Source: Rhodococcus sp. OK302
GTDB lineage: Bacteria > Actinomycetota > Actinomycetes > Mycobacteriales > Mycobacteriaceae
Direction: 5' to 3'
NCBI RefSeq assembly: GCF_002245895.1
Contig: NZ_NPJZ01000001.1
Coordinates: 3,446,501 to 3,510,500 of the forward strand
DNA length: 64,000 nt
Part shown: positions 9,854 to 20,215 of the stretch, in pieces
How positions within the stretch are numbered: position 1 is the stretch's first letter
Layout of the letters: each line of letters begins with the position of its first letter
The notes under the pieces: generated by a model
Databases searched by the model: none
The model's input: only the letters and a program-made list of their open reading frames with translations
Told to the model about the DNA's origin: nothing
Made by a program: the position numbers and the translations under genes

Positions 9854-10012
9854 ATGGTACCGAGCGATCGACTGGTGCCGATCACGCTCCCGCCCGGGAG
9901 GTATCCGCAAGGGGGCGGTGGTGCGGATCCAGCCGGCAGTGGATTCGACGAACTGCGTCGGCACTGGGACGAAGAACCGGCGAATCCTCCGGAACTGATC
10001 ACCGGGGGGTGA
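9854..10012 (+). CDS. Possible 52-residue Pro/Gly-rich peptide
   Basis: An ATG frame of 52 codons encodes VPITLPPGRYPQGGGG near the start and FDELRRHWDEEPANPPEL near the end. Codon third positions are GC-rich, as in real genes here, and a strong hairpin follows 12 bases after the stop. No clear ribosome site is seen before the ATG, which is only 6 bases from the divergent methyltransferase start. No family recognised. It could be a chance frame. Confidence 0.4.
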   Translation: MVPSDRLVPITLPPGRYPQGGGGADPAGSGFDELRRHWDEEPANPPELITGG

Positions 10013-10024
10013 CCAATGAGGCAG

Positions 10025-10057
10025 CGCGCCTGCCCGAACCCCCGTCGGGCAGGCGCG
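10025..10057. terminator. Stem-loop, 13-bp perfect arms
   Basis: Arms 10025-10037 and 10045-10057 are exact complements around the 7-base loop ACCCCCG. There is no U-tract. It could terminate the small upstream frame, or lie in the leader of the gene starting at 10101. Confidence 0.5.
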
Positions 10058-10100
10058 ACGGTGTGTACCGTCGGTGCTACCTCATCGAAAGGCGTGCGCC

Positions 10101-10403
10101 GTGGCGGAAAGACGTTATCTGGAAGTCGCTGTCGGAACAAATATTGTGATGGTCCTCGACCACCGAACGGTGGAGGTCTTCGACCGGACTGCGGCCAGCA
10201 CTAGCGAAGTGTGTCGCTGGCATGTCGAACACATTGCGGTGCAAGCAAAACCGTCGAAATCGGGTCTGAAGCTCACTATCGGAAACCGGCTTCCCGACGA
10301 CTCGATTGCCGTGGCGGGACCACGGGCTTCGCTAACCGTCTCACGGGAAGAGGAATCGGCAGTCATCGCATTCTTCGACGAGGTCAAGGCCGCTCGCGTG
10401 TGA
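10101..10403 (+). CDS. Conserved-looking hypothetical protein, 100 aa
   Basis: Starts at GTG with a GAAAGG ribosome site 8 bases upstream; earlier in-frame starts lack one. The protein alternates short beta-like stretches (YLEVAVGTNIVMVLD, VEVFD, LKLTIG, SIAV) and ends with a helix (EESAVIAFFDEVKAA). This suggests a small beta-barrel or PH-like fold, but no family is recognised. No signal peptide or membrane segment. It is convergent with the next membrane protein gene, 22 bases away. Confidence 0.6.
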   Translation: MAERRYLEVAVGTNIVMVLDHRTVEVFDRTAASTSEVCRWHVEHIAVQAKPSKSGLKLTIGNRLPDDSIAVAGPRASLTVSREEESAVIAFFDEVKAARV

Positions 10404-10425
10404 TCTGGCTGCGCGGTGTCTTTTC

Positions 10426-11352
10426 TCAGGTGAGCCACAGTACCGAGGTGGTCCAGGCAGCGCCGATGACAAGGGCTGCATACACCGTCGCGGTCGCGAT
10501 TATTCCGATCCAGAGACGAGTGCCGATGGTTGATCGCCAATCGCCATTCTCGTCAACCTCGAGATCGTAGGGAAAATCGCTGACGCACAGAGCTTTCGAG
10601 GAATCCTTTACGCTCGCCAAGATCACCCCCAATGTGTAGGGCAGTCCGCGAACCGTCAGTTCACCGTCCAACCCATCCAGCGAATAGTGCACACGAGTAG
10701 TTGAGCCCGGCCCGCTGTACCATCGGCGTTCCACGACCCAACCTCGCGCCTGGGCCAGTCGTACGTTGCTGTAAGTTGTTCCGCTGAAGTACGTTCCGGT
10801 TGAGACGCGATCGACCTGAGTTACCGTGGCGACCTTTCCCCAGCGCAGTACCTCCGTCTTGATGCCGACAGCTCGGACGCGCCTGAACCCGAGCACGACG
10901 ACGAGACCGATAAATGCCGCCGGTAAGGATTTGGGCACGAACAACCACAGGGCGATCGGAGCGGTGAAGACCATCAGAATCGTAAATGCTTCCCACCATT
11001 TCCAGGACAGGCCCGCGAGCCTGAACGCGAGTGGAACTCGCCGCGGCGGTTCCGACAGCAACATTGTCGGAGTCTGTCGAAGTGATTGGCGGGTGGATTC
11101 ATCGAAAGCGGTGCCGGTGGAATCCACCAGCCCATACTGCTCCAACGCTGCTCGGATCTGTTCGAATTTCTCGCTTCCGAGTAACTTTCTCAAATCCTGC
11201 GTATCTGTGCGATCCGATCCAGATACGAAAATTTCGGGAACGGATGCATTGTTATTCTCGTCCAGACCTTTGGCAGCCCGCAGCTCTGCGATCTCTCGCT
11301 CCAAGCGAGCCAGTCGTGCGTCGGATGATGCGTCGGATCCGAAATCGGGCAT
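10426..11352 (-). CDS. Hypothetical membrane protein with N-terminal coiled coil
   Basis: 308 residues from the ATG at 11352; an in-frame start 12 codons earlier is possible. A short coiled-coil-like helix (ARLARLEREIAELRAAK, about 13-28) is followed by a polar region, two close hydrophobic segments around 120-165, a soluble beta-rich domain (TEVLRWGKVATVTQV, with Tyr/Gly-rich stretches) and a final membrane helix at the C-terminus. Function unknown. The middle domain looks like a regulatory or DUF3592-like extracytoplasmic domain, but this is weak. Confidence 0.65.
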   Translation of the reverse strand: MPDFGSDASSDARLARLEREIAELRAAKGLDENNNASVPEIFVSGSDRTDTQDLRKLLGSEKFEQIRAALEQYGLVDSTGTAFDESTRQSLRQTPTMLLSEPPRRVPLAFRLAGLSWKWWEAFTILMVFTAPIALWLFVPKSLPAAFIGLVVVLGFRRVRAVGIKTEVLRWGKVATVTQVDRVSTGTYFSGTTYSNVRLAQARGWVVERRWYSGPGSTTRVHYSLDGLDGELTVRGLPYTLGVILASVKDSSKALCVSDFPYDLEVDENGDWRSTIGTRLWIGIIATATVYAALVIGAAWTTSVLWLT

Positions 11353-11431
11353 AGGCGATGCTAGACGGCAAAGGATGTGAATGACCATCTTCGAGGCCGA
11401 AAAGGCGCTTGGTCAATGTCCCGGCTACGTC

Positions 11432-12151
11432 CTATTGCTCAGCCGATCCCGCGCGTGCATCGGTGGTTCGAGATCGTGACGCCGATGTCTGACGTTCGCG
11501 GCCAAGGATGCAGATTGTCAGGAGCAGCAGGGCGAGGATGTAGCTGGTCATGATCCAGATATCGGCGGGCTCAGGCCGCCACTTGTCCGCCTGTCCCAGT
11601 AGGATCATCGCGTCCGAGGCGAGAAACAGTGCACCGCCCAATCCTGCAATCCGGTTGTAAGCCAATGACGTTGCTGCCGTGCCGACGAGGATCGCAGCGT
11701 AGATCGGGACGGGGATCATGAGATCGCCCAATCCTGACCACGTGTAACAAACGAGCGCGATTGCCGCGGCCGTATAGGCGATGAGAACCCACGGGTTGCG
11801 GCGCACTTCCGCCAGTGCACCGCGGGAGATGAAGAATCGGATGAAGCAGATGTGGCCGACGGCGAAGGCGGCCATGCCAACGATGAATGTGTCATCCCAG
11901 ATGAGGAACAAATCGCCGAAGGCGCAGGCGATGAGTGCTGCAGCGACAATGCGCGGGCCGTGATCGGCGACAACCCAGGCGGCCAGTAGGGGAGCGAGCA
12001 TAACTTTGGTGATGCCGTCCCACGGTGACGCGTCCGCAGCATTGAGGATCAGGTGCGCGACGGCGACAATGGCAAAGGCAATGAGCCACGGGCTCCGCAT
12101 CGTGTCGGATAGTCGGGTGATGCGGTTGTCGAGACTCGTATCCTTCGTCAT
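11432..12151 (-). CDS. Lysoplasmalogenase, YhhN/TMEM86 family
   Basis: 239 residues with about eight hydrophobic helices. YhhN-family marks are TKVMLAPLLAAW near residue 50, CAFGDLFLIWDDTF and, near the C-terminus, ALFLASDAMILLGQ; the acidic residues in these helices are those conserved in the family. The family hydrolyses the vinyl-ether bond of lysoplasmalogens. Whether this bacterium makes plasmalogens is unknown, so the true substrate may differ. It is encoded downstream of nuoN on the same strand after 32 bases and may be read with it. Confidence 0.82.
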   Translation of the reverse strand: MTKDTSLDNRITRLSDTMRSPWLIAFAIVAVAHLILNAADASPWDGITKVMLAPLLAAWVVADHGPRIVAAALIACAFGDLFLIWDDTFIVGMAAFAVGHICFIRFFISRGALAEVRRNPWVLIAYTAAAIALVCYTWSGLGDLMIPVPIYAAILVGTAATSLAYNRIAGLGGALFLASDAMILLGQADKWRPEPADIWIMTSYILALLLLTICILGRERQTSASRSRTTDARAGSAEQ

Positions 12152-12183
12152 CGACTGAGAGTATCGGGCTTGGGTATCGGCAC

Positions 12184-13779
12184 TCAGCGAATGAACTCCG
12201 CAGCGCGCTCGGCCAGGTCGAGAGCAGGCTGGGGGAGGATGCCGAGAATGAGAGTGACGCCGGCGCCGAGGCCGATGACACTACTGGTGAGAGCGCTCGG
12301 AACAACAACGGTGGGTGCGTCTTCCGTTGGTTCGGTGAAGAACATCAGCACGATGACACGCACGTAGAAGTACGCGGCAATCGCGCTGCACAGGACGCCG
12401 ACGATCACGAGAGGAACGGCGCCGCCCTCCGCAGCCGCACGGAACACTGCGAACTTCCCGATAAACCCACTGGTCAAGGGGATTCCGGCGAAGGCCAGAA
12501 GGAACAGTGCAAACACCGCCGCGATAAGTGGTGAGCGCCTACCCAATCCGGCCCAGCGAGAGAGTTCGGCAACTTCTCCGTCGGCGTCCCGGACAAGGCT
12601 TACGACGGCGAACGCGCCCACGGTACTGAAACCGTAGGCGAGGAGATAGAACATCGTCGCAGACAGTCCGGCATCGGAATCTGCGACAACGCCGGTCAGG
12701 ATGAATCCGGTATGGGCGATAGCCGAGTAGGCGAGCATCCGCTTCATGTCGGTCTGGGTGACGGCGACAATCGATCCGACAATCATCGTGAGGATCGCGA
12801 CGCCCCACATCAGGGGGCGCCAATTCACATACTCATTGGGCAGTGCCACGTAGAAGATTCGCAGTATGGCCCCGAACGCCGCGATCTTGGTGGCCGTGGC
12901 CATGAAACTGGTGATCGGAGTGGGTGCACCCTGATACACATCGGGTATCCACGAATGGAATGGCACGGCACCGACTTTGAACAGCAGGCCAACTGCGACG
13001 AGAGCCGTACCGAGCCACAGGAACGAGTCATTTTCGGTTCCGATGCGTGCGGCGTCGGCAATGCCGGCGAGATCGACGGTGCCCGCGTATCCGTAGAGCA
13101 TCGCAATTCCGAAGACGAAGAACGCCGACGAAAACGCCCCCAAGAGAAAGTATTTCATTGCAGCTTCCTGCGACAGGAGTCGGCGTCGACGCGCCAGTCC
13201 GCACAGCAGATACAACGGCAGCGAAAACACTTCGAGCGCAACAAACATCGTCAGGAGGTCGTTGGAAGCAGGAAACAGAAGCATCCCGCCTACGGCGAAC
13301 AAAGTGAGTGGGAAAACCTCGGTCTGAGCTATCCCGGCCTTGGTGGCTTCCTGCTCAGCAACACTTCCCGGGACGCTCGATGCTTGCGGTGTGAAGCTTC
13401 CGAGAGCGTCGTGGTTCGGCGATTCGGGGACGGTGTTTCCCGATCCGCGTTCAGCAACAAGCAGTACTGCGGGAATCGAGACCAGCAGAATTGTGCCCTG
13501 CAAGAACAGGGTTGGGCCGTCAATGGCAACAGAACCCATCATGGCCACGGACTTTGTTCCCGCCAGCAGGACGACGGCAACAAATGCTGCTGCCAATCCG
13601 CCGACGCCGAGAACCAGTTGGACCGGATAGCGCAGGCCTCGTGGTGCAAATGCTTCGACCAGCACTCCCGCTACCGCTACCCCGAACACGATCAACATGG
13701 GCGAAAGCAGGCCGTATTCGATACTGGGTGAATGGTTGGCGGCTTCGCTGAGAAGCGTCAGGTTGTCGAAGGAACTCAT
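12184..13779 (-). CDS. nuoN: NADH-quinone oxidoreductase subunit N
   Basis: 531 residues with about 14 membrane helices. This is an antiporter-like proton-pumping subunit of complex I in the plasma membrane. The proton-antiporter core is recognisable: VGLLFKVGAVPFHSWIPDVYQGAP carries the key lysine, and MKRMLAYSAIAHTGF follows. It has a long polar insert around residues 115-150. The start overlaps the nuoM stop by 4 bases. It is the last nuo gene; the lysoplasmalogenase gene follows. Confidence 0.97.
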   Translation of the reverse strand: MSSFDNLTLLSEAANHSPSIEYGLLSPMLIVFGVAVAGVLVEAFAPRGLRYPVQLVLGVGGLAAAFVAVVLLAGTKSVAMMGSVAIDGPTLFLQGTILLVSIPAVLLVAERGSGNTVPESPNHDALGSFTPQASSVPGSVAEQEATKAGIAQTEVFPLTLFAVGGMLLFPASNDLLTMFVALEVFSLPLYLLCGLARRRRLLSQEAAMKYFLLGAFSSAFFVFGIAMLYGYAGTVDLAGIADAARIGTENDSFLWLGTALVAVGLLFKVGAVPFHSWIPDVYQGAPTPITSFMATATKIAAFGAILRIFYVALPNEYVNWRPLMWGVAILTMIVGSIVAVTQTDMKRMLAYSAIAHTGFILTGVVADSDAGLSATMFYLLAYGFSTVGAFAVVSLVRDADGEVAELSRWAGLGRRSPLIAAVFALFLLAFAGIPLTSGFIGKFAVFRAAAEGGAVPLVIVGVLCSAIAAYFYVRVIVLMFFTEPTEDAPTVVVPSALTSSVIGLGAGVTLILGILPQPALDLAERAAEFIR

Positions 13780-15428
13780 TTGTGGGCACCTCCGTCGGCG
13801 TTGGCATCAGTGACAAGCGGCGTCGGAACCTGATCGACTGTTACAGGCGTCGGAACGTGATCGACGGACGTGTGACTGACTGCAGGGGTGATGATGTCGA
13901 GAGCCGGTTTGGGGTAGATACCAAGCAAGAGGAGTAGCGCGAGCAACGGTGCCACGACGATGATTTCGCGGCGCACCAGATCTCGAATCTTGTCGGACCC
14001 TTCCTTCTCGGGTCCACCCATCACGCGCTGGTAGAGCCACAGGATGTAAATCGCGGACAAGACTAGTGCAAGCGTCGCAATGATTGCGGCTACGTGATAG
14101 CGCGAGTACGTGCCGATCAATACCAGGAATTCACTGATGAACGGTGCAAGGCCCGGTAGGGACAGCGTTGCAAGTCCGGCCACCAGGAAGGTGCCGGCCA
14201 GAACCGGCGCGACTTTCTGGACGCCCCCGTACGCCGCGATTGCCCGTGTACCTCGCTGCGAGACAAGGAAACCCGCAATCAAGAACAGTGCCGCCGTCGA
14301 AATTCCGTGATTGACCATGTAGAGCGTCGACCCGGCTTGGCTTTGACTGGTCATCGCGAAGATTCCGAGAATGATGAATCCGAAGTGCGATATCGATGTG
14401 TAGGCGATGAGTCGCATGATGTCGGTCTGCCCGATCGCCAGGATTGCGCCGTAGACAATTCCCACGACAGCGAGGGCGATGATCCACGGAGCGAAAGTTG
14501 CGGATGACTCCGGGAACAGTTGCAGGCAGTAGCGAATCATCGCGAAGGTACCGACCTTGTCCACGACTGCCATCATGAGAACGGCAGTGGACGGCGTGGA
14601 TTCCACCGCCGAATCAGGCAACCAACTGTGCAGTGGCCAGAGCGGCGCCTTGACGGCAAACGCGAACATGAATCCGAGGAACAACGCGTTGAGAACCCCC
14701 GGTCCGACACCCAGATCGCCGTTTGCTGCAGCAGTCGCGATCGCCCGGAAATCGAAAGTGCCTGCGCTGAACGGGCTTTCTGCACGGGCCGTGACAACGT
14801 AGAGCCCGATGACAGCCGCGAGCATGACCAAGCCGCCGAGCAGGTTGTACAGCAGGAACTTCACCGCGGCACGCGATCGGTTGGCTCCGCCGAAACCGCC
14901 GATGAGGAAGTACATCGGGATCAGCATTGCCTCGAAGAAGATGTAGAAGAGCAGCACGTCGAGTGCGCTGAACGAGACCAGAACCATCGACTCGACAACA
15001 AGGATCAGCGCGAAGTAGGTATGCGGAAGGCGCCGTGGCTCGGCATCCGGAGTATCGAGCGGAACCGCGGGAACATCGTGCCAACCGGCAACCAGGAGCA
15101 GTGGTACCAGGACTGCGGTCAGGAGCACCAAAACCAGTGCAATGCCGTCCAATCCGAGTGTGTAGCTGGTTCCGAAGGCGGGAATCCAACTGTGCCTCTC
15201 GACAAACTGGAACTGTTCTCCGCCGCGGTCGAATTTGCTTCCGAGAACAACCGCGATCACCAGTACGGCCAAAGACATTGCGAGCGCGACGTATTTGGCG
15301 AGTTGATGCGACCGGGCGGGCAGCGCGACGACCACTGCGGCGCCCACGAGGGGGAGCAACCACAAGGCAGTCAGGGCCGGAAAGCCGCTGTTCGCAATGG
15401 TTTCGGTCGCAGCTAGTTGGGTCACCAC
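13776..15428 (-). CDS. nuoM: NADH-quinone oxidoreductase subunit M
   Basis: 550 residues, about 14 membrane helices, second antiporter-like subunit of complex I. Diagnostic stretches are [37 protein letters not shown] (carrying the conserved Lys and His) and [14 protein letters not shown]. The C-terminus carries a Thr/Val/Pro-rich tail ([14 protein letters not shown]). The start is GTG followed by a second GTG; the first overlaps the nuoL stop by 7 bases. Works with NuoL and NuoN in proton translocation. Confidence 0.97.
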   Translation of the reverse strand: MVTQLAATETIANSGFPALTALWLLPLVGAAVVVALPARSHQLAKYVALAMSLAVLVIAVVLGSKFDRGGEQFQFVERHSWIPAFGTSYTLGLDGIALVLVLLTAVLVPLLLVAGWHDVPAVPLDTPDAEPRRLPHTYFALILVVESMVLVSFSALDVLLFYIFFEAMLIPMYFLIGGFGGANRSRAAVKFLLYNLLGGLVMLAAVIGLYVVTARAESPFSAGTFDFRAIATAAANGDLGVGPGVLNALFLGFMFAFAVKAPLWPLHSWLPDSAVESTPSTAVLMMAVVDKVGTFAMIRYCLQLFPESSATFAPWIIALAVVGIVYGAILAIGQTDIMRLIAYTSISHFGFIILGIFAMTSQSQAGSTLYMVNHGISTAALFLIAGFLVSQRGTRAIAAYGGVQKVAPVLAGTFLVAGLATLSLPGLAPFISEFLVLIGTYSRYHVAAIIATLALVLSAIYILWLYQRVMGGPEKEGSDKIRDLVRREIIVVAPLLALLLLLGIYPKPALDIITPAVSHTSVDHVPTPVTVDQVPTPLVTDANADGGAHK

Positions 15429-17314
15429 AGTGTCACCGCCATCATCGTCGCGACTACCAGTGTTGCACCGACAAACATCACAAGGGCATACGAGCGAACA
15501 AAACCGGTCTGAAGCTTGCGGACAAGAGTCGACAGCCCGGTGATGACAACGGCGAAGCTGTTCACCACGCCATCGATTCCCTTGGCGTCGACCACTTCCA
15601 ATGCCTGAGTGAGTTGTTGGCCGGGCTTCATGAACACCGCTTCGTTGAAGGCGTCACCGTACAGGTCGCGGCGTGCCGCGACGGTCAGTGGTGAAACGGA
15701 AGTGGGGGCCTCGAGTGGGATTTCCCGGGTGGCGTACTCGCGGTAGGCAACTCCGACGCCGGCCGCAACCACGACGAGCGCCAGTACGGTGATGGTCCAC
15801 GCCGGTATCGGTGGTTCGACGTGATGGGATCCGACCACGGGCTCGAGCCAGTTCTGCAAGCTGGATCCGACGGTCAGCAGAATTCCCCCGACAACGGAGC
15901 CCACGGCGAGCAGGATCATCGGCGACGTCATCACAGCGGGGGATTCGTGGGGTTCCTGGTTCTCCCAGCGGGGCTTTCCGAAGAAGGTCATCAGCATCAC
16001 GCGCGTCATGTAGAACGCGGTGAGTCCGGCACCCAGCAGGGTGACGATGCCGAGAACGATGCCCTTGAGGCCGCCTTCACCGATGGCAACTTCGATGATC
16101 TTGTCCTTGGAGAAGAACCCGGCAAACGGCGGAACACCGATGATGGCAAGGTAACCGAGCCCGAAGGTGATAAACGTCAGAGGCATGAACGCGCGGAGTC
16201 CGCCGTAACGCCGCATATCGGTTTCATCGTTCATCCCGTGCATCACGGAACCGGCACCGAGGAAGAGTCCGGCTTTGAAGAATCCGTGCGTCAGTAGGTG
16301 CATGATCGCGAACGCATATCCGGCAGGGCCCAAACCGGCGGCTAGAACCATGTATCCGATCTGACTCATGGTGGAAGCGGCCAGGGCCTTCTTGATGTCG
16401 TCCTTCGCGCAACCGATGACGGCCCCGAACAAGAGGGTGACGGCACCGACGATCACAACAACAGTTTGGGCGTCGGGCGCCAGATCGAAGATCGGGTTGG
16501 AACGCACGATCAAATACACGCCCGCGGTGACCATCGTTGCCGCGTGGATCAGCGCCGACACCGGGGTGGGGCCTTCCATCGCGTCGCCGAGCCACGACTG
16601 CAGGGGCACCTGGGCCGACTTTGCGCAGGCTGCGAGGAGCAGCATCAGGCCGATCGCCGTCAGCACACCCTCGCTAGCAGCCGACGCGTTGCCGAAAACA
16701 TCGCTGAACGAGAGCGATCCGAACGTACTGAACATCAACATCATTGCGATCATCAGGCCGATGTCGCCCACCCGGTTGACCACAAACGCCTTCTTGGCTG
16801 CGGTGGCCGCGGTGGGCTTGTGCTGCCAGAATCCGATGAGCAGGTACGACGCCAATCCGACGCCCTCCCAGCCGACGTAGAGACCGAGGAAGTTATCGGC
16901 GAGGACGAGCAACAGCATTGCCGCGAGGAACAGATTGAGATAGGCGAAGAACTTACGACGCTCCGGGTCGTGGGCCATGTACCCAACCGAGTAGATGTGG
17001 ATCAGCGATCCCACACCCGTGATGAGCAGGACGAAACACATGGACAGCTGGTCCAATTGGAGTCCGAACTCGACCTGCAAGCTCTCAACCGGCACCCAGC
17101 TGAACAGGTGCTCGTCGATGCTTCGCTCAGCGGTATCGCGGCCGAGCATGCTGATGAAGAACGCCACGGCAACGGCAAACGATGCCAGCGCCATCACACA
17201 GGCGAACAGGTGCCCCCACACATTGGTGCGGCGACCGGCAAGTAGTAGGACGGCAGCGCCGCACAGCGGCAGTGCAGGCAGTAACCAGACGGCGGACGTG
17301 ATTCCTCCTGACAT
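15422..17314 (-). CDS. nuoL: NADH-quinone oxidoreductase subunit L
   Basis: 630 residues, the largest antiporter-like subunit, with about 16 membrane helices and the C-terminal extension that includes the lateral helix. Seen: [53 protein letters not shown] (split here only by description) and the [15 protein letters not shown] helix with the broken-helix lysine. Located at the distal end of the membrane arm. It follows nuoK by one base and overlaps nuoM. Confidence 0.97.
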   Translation of the reverse strand: MSGGITSAVWLLPALPLCGAAVLLLAGRRTNVWGHLFACVMALASFAVAVAFFISMLGRDTAERSIDEHLFSWVPVESLQVEFGLQLDQLSMCFVLLITGVGSLIHIYSVGYMAHDPERRKFFAYLNLFLAAMLLLVLADNFLGLYVGWEGVGLASYLLIGFWQHKPTAATAAKKAFVVNRVGDIGLMIAMMLMFSTFGSLSFSDVFGNASAASEGVLTAIGLMLLLAACAKSAQVPLQSWLGDAMEGPTPVSALIHAATMVTAGVYLIVRSNPIFDLAPDAQTVVVIVGAVTLLFGAVIGCAKDDIKKALAASTMSQIGYMVLAAGLGPAGYAFAIMHLLTHGFFKAGLFLGAGSVMHGMNDETDMRRYGGLRAFMPLTFITFGLGYLAIIGVPPFAGFFSKDKIIEVAIGEGGLKGIVLGIVTLLGAGLTAFYMTRVMLMTFFGKPRWENQEPHESPAVMTSPMILLAVGSVVGGILLTVGSSLQNWLEPVVGSHHVEPPIPAWTITVLALVVVAAGVGVAYREYATREIPLEAPTSVSPLTVAARRDLYGDAFNEAVFMKPGQQLTQALEVVDAKGIDGVVNSFAVVITGLSTLVRKLQTGFVRSYALVMFVGATLVVATMMAVTLW

Positions 17315-17315
17315 A

Positions 17316-17615
17316 TCAGTACTTCAGCAGGTCTACGTCGTCGACGGATACAGAACGCCGAGATCGGAAGATAATCATGATGATTGCCAGGCCCACAACC
17401 ACTTCGGCGGCGGCGACGACCATGGTGAAGAACGCGAAGATCTGGCCGTCGAGATTGCCGTGCATCCGCGCGAAGGTGACAAACGCAAGATTGGCGGCGT
17501 TGAGCATTAGCTCGACGCACATGAAGACGACGATAGCGTTGCGTCGCAGGAGAACTCCGGCAGCGCCGATCGTGAACAGTAGAACCGACAGATAGAGATA
17601 GTTCTCGGGATTCAT
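17316..17615 (-). CDS. nuoK: NADH-quinone oxidoreductase subunit K
   Basis: 99 residues and three membrane helices, the normal size for NuoK. It contains [20 protein letters not shown], with the conserved glutamate in helix 2, and [11 protein letters not shown]. Its start overlaps the nuoJ stop by 4 bases. The subunit forms part of the proton path next to NuoJ and NuoN. Confidence 0.97.
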   Translation of the reverse strand: MNPENYLYLSVLLFTIGAAGVLLRRNAIVVFMCVELMLNAANLAFVTFARMHGNLDGQIFAFFTMVVAAAEVVVGLAIIMIIFRSRRSVSVDDVDLLKY

Positions 17616-18409
17616 CGATCGTTCACCTCTCCGGGGTGCTGCGGTTGTCTGCGCGGCGTCAATGCACTACTGACGGAGATATCCGAGTGTGAACCGTCGG
17701 GAAGCCTCGCCGGCATGTCGACCGCATTGTGGCGCGCATAGACCCCGGGGCTGGGCAATGGTGTGGCCGAGCCTTTTTCAGGATTGTCCTCGTCGCTGCT
17801 CAGGTACTTGAAACGGTGCTCCGAGAGTTCTCGTTGATTCATTGCCGCTTCGATCTTCTCGCGGTGCGCCAGCATCATCGCCCCGAGTGTTGCCGTTATC
17901 AGCAGTGCGCCAGTCAATTCGAAGGCCCAGACGTAGCGAATGAAGATCAGATCGGCCAGTTCTTCGACGTTGCCCTGCTCGAGCCCTGTGAACCCGGTGA
18001 ACCCTGAAATCGAGGCGTTACCGAGCCCACCGATCAGGAGCAGTCCGAAACCCAGGCCGATCACGATGGCGCTGACTCGCTGCCCGCGCAGACTCTCGAC
18101 CAGCGAATCCGAGGAATCCACACCGACCAACATCAGGACGAACAGGAACAGCATCATCACCGCGCCCGTGTACACGACGATCTGGACGACACCGAGAAAC
18201 AGTGCGCCCTGGACCATGTAGAACACGGCGAGAATGATCATCGTCATCGCCAGGAACAGTGCTGAATACACAGCTTTAGGTGCAGCGACGACGCCGAGTG
18301 CACTGATGACAGCCAGTGTGCCGAGAATCCAGAACTGTACGGCCTCGCCCGTCGACGTCGACACCAGGCCGCCGTCGGCGAGCACTGTGGTGACTGTCGC
18401 CGCGATCAT
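17612..18409 (-). CDS. nuoJ: NADH-quinone oxidoreductase subunit J
   Basis: 265 residues. Five membrane helices occupy about residues 25-185, including [20 protein letters not shown] and [19 protein letters not shown]. They are followed by a polar cytoplasmic tail of about 75 residues, a length usual in actinobacteria but longer than E. coli NuoJ. The start overlaps the nuoI stop by 4 bases. Part of the membrane arm at the junction with the quinone site. Confidence 0.96.
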   Translation of the reverse strand: MIAATVTTVLADGGLVSTSTGEAVQFWILGTLAVISALGVVAAPKAVYSALFLAMTMIILAVFYMVQGALFLGVVQIVVYTGAVMMLFLFVLMLVGVDSSDSLVESLRGQRVSAIVIGLGFGLLLIGGLGNASISGFTGFTGLEQGNVEELADLIFIRYVWAFELTGALLITATLGAMMLAHREKIEAAMNQRELSEHRFKYLSSDEDNPEKGSATPLPSPGVYARHNAVDMPARLPDGSHSDISVSSALTPRRQPQHPGEVNDR

Positions 18410-18933
18410 TGTTCCGGCTCCTGGCCAGTGGCACCGATGTCGCCGCGGTAGTAGTCGTCCTGGGTGGTTCCGGGGCGAAGTGCGTGCGGCGGAGCATCCA
18501 TGTCGGGCTCGAGCGGCGCGAGCAGTTGGTCCTTCTCGTAAATCAGATCAGCGCGGTTGTCGTCGGCCATCTCGTACTCGTTGGTCATGGTCAGTGCCCG
18601 GGTCGGGCAGGCCTCCACACACAGTCCACAACCGATGCACCGCAGGTAGTTGATCTGATACACCCGGCCGTACCGCTCACCCGGGGAGAACCGCTCCTCC
18701 TCGGTGTTGTCGGCACCTTCGACGTAGATTGCGTCGGCGGGACACGCCCAAGCGCAAAGTTCGCAGCCGATACATTTTTCGAGTCCGTCGGCGTAGCGAT
18801 TGAGTTGGTGACGCCCGTGATAGCCCGGCGCGGTAGGGCGCTTCTCCTCCGGATAGAACTCGGTTTCGGGCTTCTTGAACATGGTGGAGAGTGTTACGCC
18901 GAAACCGGCGAGTGGTCCGAGGAATTCAGGCAT
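18406..18933 (-). CDS. nuoI: NADH-quinone oxidoreductase subunit I (2x 4Fe-4S)
   Basis: 175 residues from the ATG at 18933. Two ferredoxin motifs are clear: [12 protein letters not shown] and [12 protein letters not shown], which hold clusters N6a and N6b that carry electrons toward the quinone site. The frame is open upstream, but [15 protein letters not shown] is the family start. The gene overlaps the nuoH stop by 8 bases. Peripheral-arm subunit on the cytoplasmic side. Confidence 0.97.
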   Translation of the reverse strand: MPEFLGPLAGFGVTLSTMFKKPETEFYPEEKRPTAPGYHGRHQLNRYADGLEKCIGCELCAWACPADAIYVEGADNTEEERFSPGERYGRVYQINYLRCIGCGLCVEACPTRALTMTNEYEMADDNRADLIYEKDQLLAPLEPDMDAPPHALRPGTTQDDYYRGDIGATGQEPEQ

Positions 18934-20215
18934 GGGAGTCCTCCGAGGGAGCAGTGTGACCTGGCATCGGCGGGACAGGGAACCCGCCGGCCATTGGATC
19001 GAAAGGCCGGGGATCGAAAGGTCGGGATTCGAGAGGTTTCTCAGGTCCGGAGCCGACTTCCCGGCGACGACTGCGGAAGATGTTGGCCACCAGAATGAGC
19101 AACGCAATGCCGAGAACAACGCCCACGCACAGCAGCACCAACCACGTGTTGTAGCCGGCATTGCGGAATGCGCGCACCGTCGCGATTGTCATGACCCACA
19201 CCAATGCTCCGGGGATGAGGATTTTCCAACCCAGGTTCATGAACTGGTCGTAGCGCAATCGGGGGAGCGTGCTGCGGAGCCAGATGAACACGAAGAGGAA
19301 AAACCAGACCTTGCCGATGAACCACAGAACTGGCCACCACCCGGAATTTGCCCCGTCCCACAGGTTGAGGGGGAACGGTGCATGCCAGCCGCCGAGGAAA
19401 AGCGTCGTGGCCAGCGCCGAGACGGTCACCATGTTCACGTATTCGGCGAGCATGAACATCGCGAATTTGAGCGACGAGTATTCGGTATGGAACCCGCCCA
19501 CCAGCTCGCCCTCGGCCTCGGGGAGGTCGAACGGTGCGCGGTTGGTTTCGCCGACCATGGCCGTCACGTAGATCAGGAACGACGGGAGAAGCAGGAAGAC
19601 GTACCACGTGCCCTCCTGCGCGCTGACGATTCCCGACGTGGACATCGTTCCGGCGTAAAGAAATACGGCGGCAAACGACAGCCCCATCGCGACTTCGTAG
19701 GAAATGACCTGCGCCGTGGATCGCAGTGCGCCGAGGAGGGGATACGTCGAACCGGAGGACCAGCCTGCGAGCACGATGCCGTACACACCGATCGACGTGA
19801 CAGCCAGGATGTACAGCACTCCGACGGGGAGATCCGTCAGTTGCAGCGGCGACCAGGTTCCGAAGATTGACACCTCCGGTCCGAAAGGAACAACGGCAAA
19901 CGCCATGAACGCGGGTACCACGGCGATGATCGGGGCCAGCATGTAGATCGGTTTGTCGACGCCGGCCGGCGTAATGCCTTCCTTGAGCGCAAGTTTGACC
20001 CCGTCGGCCAGGCTCTGGAGCATTCCCCGCGGACCCACGCGGTTCGGTCCGACACGCATCTGCATGCGCGCCATGACTTTACGTTCGGCGTAGATAGCGA
20101 CCAGCGTGGTGAGCAGGAGGAACACAAAGATGACCAGCGCTTTGGCGATGATCAACCACAGAGGATCGTGGCCGTAGGCCGAAAGGTCAGCCGGGGCAGA
20201 CAGATATCCGCTCAT
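18926..20215 (-). CDS. nuoH: NADH-quinone oxidoreductase subunit H
   Basis: 429 residues with about eight helices; it forms much of the quinone-access channel. Conserved stretches include [41 protein letters not shown] and [15 protein letters not shown]. The C-terminal tail of about 60 residues is polar and Pro-rich, with a repeated RPFDP unit that corresponds to a direct repeat in the DNA near 18990-19030. The start at 20215 lies inside the frame of nuoG as it is written here. Confidence 0.97.
   Translation of the reverse strand: MSGYLSAPADLSAYGHDPLWLIIAKALVIFVFLLLTTLVAIYAERKVMARMQMRVGPNRVGPRGMLQSLADGVKLALKEGITPAGVDKPIYMLAPIIAVVPAFMAFAVVPFGPEVSIFGTWSPLQLTDLPVGVLYILAVTSIGVYGIVLAGWSSGSTYPLLGALRSTAQVISYEVAMGLSFAAVFLYAGTMSTSGIVSAQEGTWYVFLLLPSFLIYVTAMVGETNRAPFDLPEAEGELVGGFHTEYSSLKFAMFMLAEYVNMVTVSALATTLFLGGWHAPFPLNLWDGANSGWWPVLWFIGKVWFFLFVFIWLRSTLPRLRYDQFMNLGWKILIPGALVWVMTIATVRAFRNAGYNTWLVLLCVGVVLGIALLILVANIFRSRRREVGSGPEKPLESRPFDPRPFDPMAGGFPVPPMPGHTAPSEDSHA

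Noticed and set aside
12712..15416. Long plus-strand frames opposite nuoN and nuoM (12712-13731, 14520-15416)
   Set aside because: Composition is biased to His, Gln, Glu and Arg, as expected for antisense of membrane proteins; no motif seen.
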